DNA from: Actinomycetota bacterium
Lineage (GTDB): Bacteria > Actinomycetota > Actinomycetes > Streptosporangiales > Streptosporangiaceae
DNA: 5,177 bases
Assembly: GCA_003161205.1 (NCBI GenBank)
Contig: PMOU01000527.1
Coordinates: forward strand, 1 to 5,177
Direction of reading: 5' to 3'
The first letter of the stretch is position 1, and each line of letters begins with the position of its first letter. Below are positions 1 to 5,056 of the stretch, in pieces. The notes under the pieces were generated by a model that did not search any database, was not told where the DNA came from, and saw nothing but the letters and a program-made list of their open reading frames with translations. Both the position numbers and the translations under genes were made by a program.

Positions 1-284
1 CGCCACCACTCCGGATATTTTCCTTAAGTGGCCGGAAAGAACAAAATAGTCGCTATTCCGCAGCAGGTAACGCCTGCTTCGCCCTCCGCAGACTCCGCGC
101 TGATAAAAGCCCCGGACCCAGACCCACCACGATGGAACATCGCTGTCGTGGCAGCAACACCAATGGTCCATCGTCATCCCTCCAAGGGGGAGAAGGCCAG
201 TGCTGGTGTGCCAGGCGGGGCGGCTGGGGTTCACGAGAGGGGCCGGCCTGCGAGCAAGGCCGACGCCACCGGGCGCGGGACGTC
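1..284. other. Non-coding flank downstream of the TPP-enzyme gene
   Basis: I see no supportable gene here. A GTG-started frame from 28 to 288 exists, but it has no Shine-Dalgarno sequence, contains rare AT-ended codons such as ATA and AAA, and its product resembles nothing I know. The first 60 bases are clearly richer in A/T than the rest, which could be a promoter-like patch for a gene beyond the left edge, but no good -35/-10 pair stands out. The stretch contains an 8-bp inverted repeat (ACGATGGA at 129-136 and TCCATCGT at 167-174) and a short hairpin near the end of the neighbouring gene, listed separately. Confidence 0.6.
244..262 (-). terminator. Possible weak hairpin terminator after the TPP-enzyme gene
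   Basis: A perfect 6-bp stem (CGGCCT / AGGCCG) with a 7-nt loop begins about 22 nt past the stop codon of the leftward TPP-enzyme gene. It is GC-rich and correctly placed, but no run of T follows it on the minus strand. Actinobacterial terminators often lack a T tract, yet a 6-bp stem is common by chance in such GC-rich DNA. Treat this as a candidate only. Confidence 0.22.
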
Positions 285-1949
285 CTAGACGCCGCTGGTG
301 GAGCGAGGGTAGGCGATCTCGGGATCGGTGACCACGTTGACAAGGTACGGGGCGTTCGCGGCGAAGGCCTGCCGCAGCGCCGGGGCGATGCCGCCCGGCG
401 TGGTGACGAGCTCGCCCGCGCCGCCCAGCGCCCGGACCACCTCGTCGTAGCGGCAGCCCGGCTGCAGGTCGGCGGCGACGTCGTAGCCGTACAAGGCGCG
501 CATGGGGTGCTTCTCCAGGCCCCAGGCGCCGTTGTTCCCGCAGACCATGACGACCGGCAGCCGATGCCGGACCAGCGTGTCGGCATCCATCAGCGAGAAA
601 CCCGCCGCCCCGTCGCCGAGCAGCAGGACGACCTGCGCCGACGGGCGCGCGATCCGGGCCGCGATGGCATAGCCGAGGCCGGTGCCCAGGCAGCCGTACG
701 GCCCGGGATCAAGCCACCCGCCCGGACGTGCGGGCTCGATGTACTTACCGGCGAACGAGACGAAGTCGCCGCCGTCACCGATGACGACCGCGTCATCGTC
801 GAGGACCTTGAGCAGCTCGCCGTAGATACGAGCCGGGTGTACCGGTGCGGCGTCGCTGGTCAGCAGCGGAGCATCGGCCGCGCGGGCGGCCCTGACGGCC
901 GCAGTGAGCTGCGGGACCCACTCCGGGTCCGCCCCGCTCCCGGCGGCCGGATGACCGGCGGCCTGCGCCGCCAGGTGAGTGAAGAAGGCGGTCAGGTCGC
1001 CGGCGGCCGAAGCCGCGAGCTGGACATGCGTGGCGATCCCGCCCGGCGTATCCGCCACGTGCACGACCTGGGCAGGCGCGTCCTGCGGGCCGAACGATCC
1101 GTACCCGAGCCGGAAGTCCAGTGGTGTTCCCACCACGATGACCAGGTCAGCCGTGCGCAGCGCCACCGACCTGGCCCGGGTGACCAGCAGGTCGTGCCCG
1201 GCGGGCAGCACCCCGCGGGCCTGCCCGTTAGCGATCACCGGCAGGTGCAGCTCCTGCGCCGCTCGCCGCGCCGCGTCCTCCGCGCCCCCGAGCCAGACGT
1301 CGGACCCCAGGATGAGCACCGGCCGCCGCGCCGTCCGCAGCAACGCCGCGATCTGGCTGACATCCCCCTCGTCCGGAGCCAGGTCCGGAGCCAGGCCGGC
1401 GGAGGCCAGGTCCGGAGCGATATCGGCTTCTGCCTCCCCGTAGATCGCCTCCAGCGACATGTCGAGGAACACCGGTCCGCGATGCGGGCTCAGCGCCAGC
1501 CGGAAGGCCTCGTCCACCGACGCCGCGACCTTCGCGGTCTCGTGCTCGGTCCACGCACGCTTGGTGACCGGCGCCAGCAGCGGCGGATGGTCGACCTCCT
1601 GCAGGCTGCCCGCGCCCCAGCGGTAGTCGGGCGCGCGGCCCGCGAGCAGCACCACCGGCGCACCGTTGAACCACGCGGTGGTCACCGCGCTGACCGAGTT
1701 GGTGACGCCCGGACCCGCGGTCACCGCGGCCAGTCCCGGTTTCCTGGTCAGCCGCGCGGTCGCCTCGGCCGCGAAGACCGCCGTCTGCTCGTGCCGTACG
1801 TCCACCAGCCGCAGCGGCGGGTCGGCCTTGACCGCCGCGTCGTAGAGCGGGAACACGTGCCCGCCGGACAGCGTGAACAGAGCCGACACGCCATAGCGGC
1901 GTGCCGCCGCCAGCGCTAGCGCCCCGCCGTGACCAGATACCCGCACCAC
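285..1949 (-). CDS. Thiamine-diphosphate-dependent enzyme, acetolactate-synthase-like (IlvG/Rv1820 type)
   Basis: A 554-residue cytosolic enzyme with the three-domain layout of the acetohydroxyacid synthase/pyruvate oxidase superfamily. The N-terminal pyrimidine-binding domain (about 5-170) holds LSGGH (27-31) and the presumed catalytic Glu54 in RHEQ. The central domain (about 195-330) carries a possible FAD/nucleotide region ending in [12 protein letters not shown]. The C-terminal diphosphate-binding domain has GDG at 445-447 and NN at 472-473, the classic ThDP/Mg motif with normal spacing. By memory the closest relative is mycobacterial IlvG (Rv1820), which shares the GSLQEVDH and GLEKHPM-ALYGY stretches. 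The reaction is uncertain: Leu116 and Pro482 stand where true acetolactate synthases have Phe and Trp near the substrate, and no small regulatory subunit gene is adjacent. Start: GTG at 1949, with a second GTG at 1946. The only GGAG lies 20 nt upstream, too far for a normal ribosome binding site, and no nearer in-frame start exists. It lies 31 nt after the GntR gene and is probably cotranscribed with it. Confidence 0.9.
   Translation of the reverse strand: MVRVSGHGGALALAAARRYGVSALFTLSGGHVFPLYDAAVKADPPLRLVDVRHEQTAVFAAEATARLTRKPGLAAVTAGPGVTNSVSAVTTAWFNGAPVVLLAGRAPDYRWGAGSLQEVDHPPLLAPVTKRAWTEHETAKVAASVDEAFRLALSPHRGPVFLDMSLEAIYGEAEADIAPDLASAGLAPDLAPDEGDVSQIAALLRTARRPVLILGSDVWLGGAEDAARRAAQELHLPVIANGQARGVLPAGHDLLVTRARSVALRTADLVIVVGTPLDFRLGYGSFGPQDAPAQVVHVADTPGGIATHVQLAASAAGDLTAFFTHLAAQAAGHPAAGSGADPEWVPQLTAAVRAARAADAPLLTSDAAPVHPARIYGELLKVLDDDAVVIGDGGDFVSFAGKYIEPARPGGWLDPGPYGCLGTGLGYAIAARIARPSAQVVLLLGDGAAGFSLMDADTLVRHRLPVVMVCGNNGAWGLEKHPMRALYGYDVAADLQPGCRYDEVVRALGGAGELVTTPGGIAPALRQAFAANAPYLVNVVTDPEIAYPRSTSGV
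1371..1418 (-). repeat. Short imperfect tandem repeat inside the TPP-enzyme gene
   Basis: The 9-mer GTCCGGAGC occurs three times (1371-1379, 1383-1391, 1410-1418), mostly embedded in a longer GCCAGGTCCGGAGC unit. It encodes a repetitive APDLA-type stretch around residues 178-192 of the TPP enzyme. This lies in the presumed linker between the pyrimidine-binding and central domains, so copy number is likely to vary among relatives without functional effect. Confidence 0.7.
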
Positions 1950-1980
1950 AGCAGTGACGTTACCAGTCGCTCCGCCAGCG

Positions 1981-2742
1981 TCACCGGCGCAGCCGGGTGA
2001 TGAACTTGTACCGGTCGCCTCGGTACCACGATTGCGCCCACTCGACCGGCTCGCCGGTGACGTCGAACGCGTGCCTGGACAGGAGCAGCAACGGCAGGCC
2101 GGCGTCCACCCCGAGCAGTTGCGCGTCGTGCGGATCGGCGAGCACCGTCTCGATCGTCTCCTCCGCCTCGGCCAGCTGGATCCCGTACGCCGCGCGCAGG
2201 GTCTCGTACAATGACTGGTCGCCTTCGAGCTGCTTGCGCAGGCCCGGGAAGCGCCGGGCGGGCAGGTGCGAGGTGTCGATCGACATCGGCTCGCCGTCGG
2301 CGAGCCGCAGCCGGTGGATGCGCAGCGCGCGTCCGCCCGTGCGGATGCCGAGCAGCGTCGCGAGCGGCTCGTCCGTGGTCACGTACCCGATGTCGAGGAT
2401 CTTGGTATGCGGATGCAGGCCGTGCGCGCGCATGCCTTCGGTGTAGCTGGCCAGCTCGAGCGGCTGCGCCACCTTCGGCTTGGCCACGAAGGTGCCCTTG
2501 CCCTGCATGCGCAGCAGGCGGCCCTCGACGACGAGCTCGGCGAGCGCCTGCCGCACCGTGGTCCGCGAGGTCCCGTACGAGTGGGCCAGTTCGCGCTCCG
2601 GCGGAACTGGGCTGCCGGCGTCCAGGGTGGCGGTGAGCTTGAGCAGTTCTCGCTTTACCTGGTAATACTTGGGCAGCCTCGGCGCGACGGGCGCGGCGGG
2701 CCCGCCCGAGGTGCCGTCAGCCGGCAGCAGTGAAGCGGTCAT
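1981..2742 (-). CDS. GntR/HutC-family transcriptional regulator, DasR-like
   Basis: A 253-residue DNA-binding repressor or activator. A disordered Ala/Pro/Gly tail (1-22) leads into a winged helix-turn-helix (about 25-90) with PVPPERELA (46-53), the recognition-helix segment [10 protein letters not shown] (58-67) and the wing motif [10 protein letters not shown] (81-90). A UTRA effector-binding domain (about 95-250) follows, with [10 protein letters not shown] (99-108), AEAEETIET (191-199), [10 protein letters not shown] (215-224) and the C-terminal EPVEW...YRGDRYKF block (231-247). Many of these blocks match my memory of Streptomyces DasR, the regulator of N-acetylglucosamine use that responds to glucosamine-6-phosphate and related phosphosugars. 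Position near a pdtaS/wblE pair also fits DasR. However, no PTS, nag or chitin-uptake gene is in the window, so effector and targets are inferred. It is divergent from pdtaS and leads a two-gene operon with the TPP enzyme. Start: ATG at 2742, with no clear Shine-Dalgarno sequence but a promoter close enough for leaderless transcription. Confidence 0.93.
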   Translation of the reverse strand: MTASLLPADGTSGGPAAPVAPRLPKYYQVKRELLKLTATLDAGSPVPPERELAHSYGTSRTTVRQALAELVVEGRLLRMQGKGTFVAKPKVAQPLELASYTEGMRAHGLHPHTKILDIGYVTTDEPLATLLGIRTGGRALRIHRLRLADGEPMSIDTSHLPARRFPGLRKQLEGDQSLYETLRAAYGIQLAEAEETIETVLADPHDAQLLGVDAGLPLLLLSRHAFDVTGEPVEWAQSWYRGDRYKFITRLRR

Positions 2743-2747
2743 CCGGA

Positions 2748-2777
2748 ATCATTGCCTTAATAAAGGGTAAACGTCAA
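2748..2777 (-). promoter_or_regulatory. Candidate promoter of the gntR-TPP operon
   Basis: On the minus strand, TTGACG (2777-2772) matches the -35 consensus at five of six positions. Eighteen bases on lies AATGAT (2753-2748), which matches the -10 consensus at four of six. The expected transcription start falls on or within a base or two of the ATG at 2742, which would make the message leaderless and fits the lack of a ribosome binding site. The spacer contains a small inverted repeat CCTT-AATA-AAGG (2755-2766), a possible but weak operator. I see no match to the DasR-responsive element here. Confidence 0.4.
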
Positions 2778-2840
2778 CTCCATCATGATCGCTCACCGCG
2801 GCCCGCGTCCGCTCGGGCACCGCGAAGTCGCCCGCACCCC

Positions 2841-2858
2841 GGCCGGTCACACCCGGCC
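2841..2858. repeat. Inverted repeat GGCCGG-N6-CCGGCC upstream of pdtaS
   Basis: A perfect 6-bp inverted repeat with a TCACAC spacer lies 40 bp before the pdtaS GTG, in the divergent intergenic region. It could be an operator or a leader hairpin. Arms made only of G and C arise easily by chance in this genome, and I see no accompanying consensus promoter, so no role is assigned. Confidence 0.35.
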
Positions 2859-2898
2859 ATGGGAGAATGGTCCCAGTCCCGGATGCGAGGATGGTGCT

Positions 2899-4395
2899 GT
2901 GCCCACGCTGAACGATCTGGCTAGAAGCCATACCAGCCTTGGCGACACCGATATCGAGTGGCTGCACTCGCTGGTGTCGGACTGGCAGCTGCTGGCCGAC
3001 CTGTCGTTCGCCGACCTGATCTTGTGGGCGCCAGCCAGTGACGGAACCGGCTGGCTGGCCATCGCCCAGATGCGCCCGACGACCGGGCCGACGTCCCTGC
3101 AGGATGACGTGGTGGGAACGTTCGCCGGACCCGAGGACCAGCGACTGCTCGACGTGGCCAGAGACGAGCGGCGCATCTGGCGGGAGAGTGATCCGGATTG
3201 GACGAACGGCGTGCCGGTGCGCGCCGAGGGCATTCCGGTAACCCGGGCGGGCCGGGTGATCGCGGTCATCGAACGGTGCACCAACCTGAACTCGGCCCGC
3301 ACCCCGAGCCGCCTTGAGCTCACCTACGTCCAGGGCGCCGATGATCTGGCCAGGATGGTGGCGGAAGGGACGTTCCCTTTTCCCGGCGCTGACGCGATGC
3401 TGGTCAGGTCGCCGCGGGTGGGCGACGGGCTGCTCCGGCTCGGCAAAGCGGGACGTGTTACCTATGCGAGCCCGAACGCGCAGTCGGCGTACCGCCGCCT
3501 CGGCCTGGCCGCCGACCTGATCGGCTCAGAACTCGGCGTGATCACGGCCGGGCTGTCCGCCTCCGATGAGCCGCTGGATGAGTCGCTGGTGGTGGTGGCG
3601 GCCGGCCGCGCGCCGAGCGTGGCCGAAGTCGACGGCAACGGCTCGGTGGTCCAGCTCCGGTCGATCCCGCTGACGGTCGGCGGCAACAGGACCGGTGCCC
3701 TGATCCTGGTGCGGGACGTCACTGAGTTGCGCCGCCGTGAGCGGGAGCTGATGACCAAGGACGCCACGATCAGGGAGATCCATCACCGGGTGAAGAACAA
3801 CCTGCAGACGGTGGCCGCGCTGCTGCGACTGCAGGCCCGCAGGCTGCACGCGCCCGAGGCGCGCGCCGCGCTCGACGAGGCGGTCCGCCGGGTCGGGTCG
3901 ATCGCGGTGGTGCACGAGACGCTGTCCCATGCGCCCGAGGAGATCGTCGAGTTCGACGACATCGCGGACCGGGTGGCGATGATGGCGGCCGAGGTGTCCG
4001 CCACCGAGGTCCGGGTGATCCCGAAGCTCACGGGTTCGTTCGGCTCGCTGTCGGCCTCGATGGCGACCCCGCTGGCCATGGTCTTGACTGAGCTGCTGCA
4101 GAACGCGCTGCAGCATGGTTTCCCGTACCCGGTTAAGGACGAGGGGTTCCTGGAAGTAGCCGCGGTACGCGAGCAGGAACGGCTGATCGTGACCGTGGCC
4201 GACAGCGGGGTCGGCCTGCCCGCGGACTTCGACCTGGACTCGACCACGAGCCTGGGCCTGCAGATTGTCCGTACGCTGGTCGTGAGCGAGCTTGGCGGAC
4301 GGCTGCGCATTACGCCACGGCCCGGCGGCGGCACCGAAGCTGTGGTGGACCTCCCGGTCGGTTATGACTCAGACCGGCGAGATGTCGACCGGTAA
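2899..4395 (+). CDS. Cytosolic sensor histidine kinase, PdtaS family
   Basis: A 498-residue soluble two-component kinase with no signal peptide or membrane segment. Order: GAF-like sensor domain (about 1-150, with WQLLADLSFADL at 29-40), PAS domain (about 170-285), HisKA_2 dimerisation domain with EIHHRVKNN (293-301; phosphoacceptor His295 or His296), and an HATPase_c domain. The last has its N box around Glu398-Asn402, its G1 box DSGVG (435-439) and the SLGL motif (451-454). Length and blocks match mycobacterial PdtaS (Rv3220c, about 501 residues), whose partner PdtaR is an ANTAR RNA-binding regulator; no pdtaR gene is present here, as in mycobacteria. The start is GTG 2899: GAGG at 2887-2890 lies 8 nt upstream and the next residues, PTLNDLARSHT, match the family N-terminus. 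A longer frame from 2785 is rejected. Ala54 and Met58 replace the two cysteines I recall at 53 and 57 of the M. tuberculosis protein; the only cysteine is Cys127. The last eight codons overlap whiB1 head-on. Confidence 0.94.
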   Translation: MPTLNDLARSHTSLGDTDIEWLHSLVSDWQLLADLSFADLILWAPASDGTGWLAIAQMRPTTGPTSLQDDVVGTFAGPEDQRLLDVARDERRIWRESDPDWTNGVPVRAEGIPVTRAGRVIAVIERCTNLNSARTPSRLELTYVQGADDLARMVAEGTFPFPGADAMLVRSPRVGDGLLRLGKAGRVTYASPNAQSAYRRLGLAADLIGSELGVITAGLSASDEPLDESLVVVAAGRAPSVAEVDGNGSVVQLRSIPLTVGGNRTGALILVRDVTELRRRERELMTKDATIREIHHRVKNNLQTVAALLRLQARRLHAPEARAALDEAVRRVGSIAVVHETLSHAPEEIVEFDDIADRVAMMAAEVSATEVRVIPKLTGSFGSLSASMATPLAMVLTELLQNALQHGFPYPVKDEGFLEVAAVREQERLIVTVADSGVGLPADFDLDSTTSLGLQIVRTLVVSELGGRLRITPRPGGGTEAVVDLPVGYDSDRRDVDR

Positions 4396-4647
4396 CACGT
4401 GGGCGCGGGCGCGGAGCCTGATCGTGCGGCGCTTGAGCGAACGCCGCTCATCCTCGCTCAGCCCGCCCCAGACTCCGGCGTCCTGCCCGGAGTCGATCGC
4501 CCAGCGCAGGCACTCTTCCATCACCGAGCAGCGGCGGCACACCTGTTTGGCCTCGTCGATCTGGAGTAGCGCAGGACCGCTGTTCCCAATGGGGAAGAAC
4601 AGCTCTGGGTCCACCTCACGGCAGGCGGCTTCGTGACGCCAGTCCAT
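4369..4647 (-). CDS. WhiB-family iron-sulfur transcription factor, WhiB1/WblE type
   Basis: A 92-residue cytosolic regulator expected to carry an oxygen- and nitric-oxide-reactive [4Fe-4S] cluster. The four ligands are Cys9, Cys37, Cys40 and Cys46, spaced exactly as in WhiB1 by my memory. The GVWGG turn (58-62) is followed by a basic segment (RRSLKRRTIRLRARA, 68-82) that should contact DNA. MDWRHEAACRE and DPELFFPIGNSGPAL match WhiB1 (Rv3219) nearly residue for residue; the Streptomyces name is WblE. Known family biology: apo- or nitrosylated WhiB1 binds DNA, and the holo form binds the principal sigma factor. Start ATG 4647 is chosen because GGAG (CTCC at 4656-4659 on the plus strand) lies 8 nt upstream and family homology begins there; a frame reaching back to 4791 has no support. 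A tail of about ten residues (HVLPVDISPV) extends beyond the 84-residue mycobacterial protein, and its last eight codons overlap pdtaS. Confidence 0.97.
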   Translation of the reverse strand: MDWRHEAACREVDPELFFPIGNSGPALLQIDEAKQVCRRCSVMEECLRWAIDSGQDAGVWGGLSEDERRSLKRRTIRLRARAHVLPVDISPV

Positions 4648-4669
4648 GATGTCCACTCCGTTCTCGGTG

Positions 4670-4695
4670 ATCGGCTGCAAGCGATTGCAGCCGAT
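4670..4695. repeat. Perfect 11-bp inverted repeat in the whiB1 leader
   Basis: ATCGGCTGCAA (4670-4680) and TTGCAGCCGAT (4685-4695) are exact reverse complements with a 4-nt loop (GCGA), ending 22 bp before the whiB1 start codon. As RNA it would be a stable stem-loop just upstream of the ribosome binding site at 4656-4659. As DNA it could be an operator, for example for autoregulation. No T tract follows, so it is not an obvious terminator. Confidence 0.85.
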
Positions 4696-4705
4696 ATGCG
4701 CATAT
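4694..4705. repeat. 12-bp palindrome ATATGCGCATAT next to the whiB1 leader hairpin
   Basis: A perfect 12-bp palindrome that shares its first two bases with the right arm of the 11-bp inverted repeat and sits between that repeat and the CRP-like site. It is A/T-rich at its edges and could include the -10 region of whiB1 or bind a dimeric regulator. The symmetry is directly visible; the role is unknown. Confidence 0.8.
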
Positions 4706-4715
4706 ATCGTCAGCT

Positions 4716-4731
4716 TGTGAAGCATTTCACG
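4716..4731. promoter_or_regulatory. CRP-like (cAMP receptor protein) binding site upstream of whiB1
   Basis: TGTGA-AGCATT-TCACG matches the consensus TGTGA-N6-TCACA at nine of ten fixed positions and has a perfectly symmetric GTGAA...TTCAC core. It is centred about 76 bp before the whiB1 start codon. Known context: in M. tuberculosis the CRP protein Rv3676 binds the whiB1 promoter at two sites. A degenerate half-site TGCGA (4737-4741) lies exactly 21 bp from the first half-site, a possible remnant second site. CRP control here is inferred from this match and the conserved gene. Confidence 0.68.
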
Positions 4732-4842
4732 AGCTTTGCGATACTTGTTCAACTGTTCCCAGTTGCCCGGGCCGTGGCGATGCCGGGGCAACCCGAACCT
4801 GCCGCTGAGCGGCCTGAACCTGTTCCAGAGGCTAACGCTTGA

Positions 4843-4860
4843 GTCATCTGAGCTGATGAC
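4843..4860. repeat. Inverted repeat GTCATC-N6-GATGAC in the dagK-whiB1 gap
   Basis: A perfect 6-bp inverted repeat with spacer TGAGCT, about 200 bp upstream of whiB1. Mixed base composition makes it slightly more notable than the all-G/C repeats. A separate perfect hairpin TGGCGC-CCCC-GCGCCA lies 8 bp on (4868-4883). Either could be a regulator site or part of transcript-end processing for the upstream kinase gene; neither has a T tract. Confidence 0.45.
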
Positions 4861-4867
4861 GCGCGCG

Positions 4868-4883
4868 TGGCGCCCCCGCGCCA
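4868..4883. repeat. GC hairpin TGGCGC-CCCC-GCGCCA
   Basis: A perfect 6-bp stem with a 4-nt loop, about 175 bp past the lipid-kinase stop codon in the leftward direction. It could contribute to termination of that transcript, but it is far from the gene and lacks a T tract, so the role is open. Confidence 0.35.
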
Positions 4884-4955
4884 GGCATCACGACAAGCCT
4901 CTCAACGTCGGTTGCCTTACGCAAGAGGCCACGGCTAACCGCCAGTCGAATTTAA

Positions 4956-4971
4956 TGTCAGATGGGTCACA
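4956..4971. promoter_or_regulatory. Second, weaker CRP-like site
   Basis: TGTCA-GATGGG-TCACA matches TGTGA-N6-TCACA at nine of ten fixed positions. One half-site is perfect; the other has C for the conserved second G of TGTGA. It lies in the same gene-free region as the stronger site, with centres 240 bp apart, and is about 86 bp past the end of the lipid-kinase gene. It may be a distal CRP site or a chance match. Confidence 0.33.
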
Positions 4972-5056
4972 TTTTGCTCGCGCCGCTTCCCTAGAGCACT
5001 CACGGCCTTCAGATAGCTTTCAGGAAGACCTTCTCGCGTCCAGGAAACGTTAAGCA

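Larger units (their letters stand above)
4693..4752 (-). promoter_or_regulatory. Candidate whiB1 promoter region (two alternatives)
   Basis: Two weak minus-strand promoters can be drawn. One uses TTCACA (4721-4716) and CATATC (4698-4693) with a 17-bp spacer; here the CRP-like site would overlap the -35 box, an activator-like position. The other uses TTGAAC (4752-4747) and TGAAAT (4729-4724), also with a 17-bp spacer; here CRP would cover the -10 box and repress. Sequence alone does not decide between them. Confidence 0.35.
4648..5056. other. 409-bp gene-free region between the lipid-kinase gene and whiB1
   Basis: No credible gene is present. Frames on either strand lack ribosome binding sites and recognisable products; the longest, on the plus strand at 4736-5053, would give a low-complexity basic protein without relatives known to me. 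The right part (about 4900-5056) is visibly less GC-rich than the flanking genes. From whiB1 outward the region holds the ribosome binding site, the 11-bp inverted repeat, the 12-bp palindrome, the CRP-like site, a perfect GCCGC-TGA-GCGGC repeat (4801-4813), the GTCATC and TGGCGC repeats, and the second CRP-like site. A long 5' leader or a small RNA is possible but not demonstrable. Confidence 0.6.

Noticed and set aside
45..57. Small palindrome AATAG-TCG-CTATT near the left edge.
   Set aside because: Five-base arms in an A/T-rich patch are expected by chance and nothing nearby gives them a role.
28..288. An 86-codon GTG-started frame at the left edge.
   Set aside because: No ribosome binding site, atypical AT-ended codons for this genome, no recognisable product.
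3..1919. A very long open plus-strand frame (open from 3, first ATG at 132) opposite the TPP-enzyme gene.
   Set aside because: The product is Arg/Gly-rich low-complexity sequence typical of the antisense frame of a high-GC gene, while the minus strand encodes a clear ThDP enzyme with all motifs.
2866..2881. Possible DasR-responsive element (AATGGTCCCAGTCCCG) before pdtaS.
   Set aside because: Only the left half resembles the ACTGGTCTAGACCACT consensus, about 8 of 16 positions overall; not distinguishable from chance.
2785..2898. A 38-codon upstream extension of the kinase gene.
   Set aside because: The GTG at 2899 has GAGG 8 nt upstream and starts exactly where family homology starts; the extension has no family-like residues.
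4648..4791. A 48-codon N-terminal extension of the WhiB gene.
   Set aside because: It would read through the inverted repeat and CRP-like site, and ATG 4647 has GGAG at 8 nt and matches the WhiB1 N-terminus.
4843..4860. Possible ANTAR target hairpin, because the loop has six nucleotides and pdtaS is nearby.
   Set aside because: ANTAR targets are paired hexaloops with A at position 1 and G at position 4; the loop reads TGAGCT or, on the other strand, AGCTCA, so neither strand satisfies both, and the partner hairpin has a 4-nt loop.
4736..5053. A 105-codon plus-strand frame between whiB1 and the lipid-kinase gene.
   Set aside because: No ribosome binding site, composition unlike a coding region of this genome, and it overlaps the whiB1 regulatory region.
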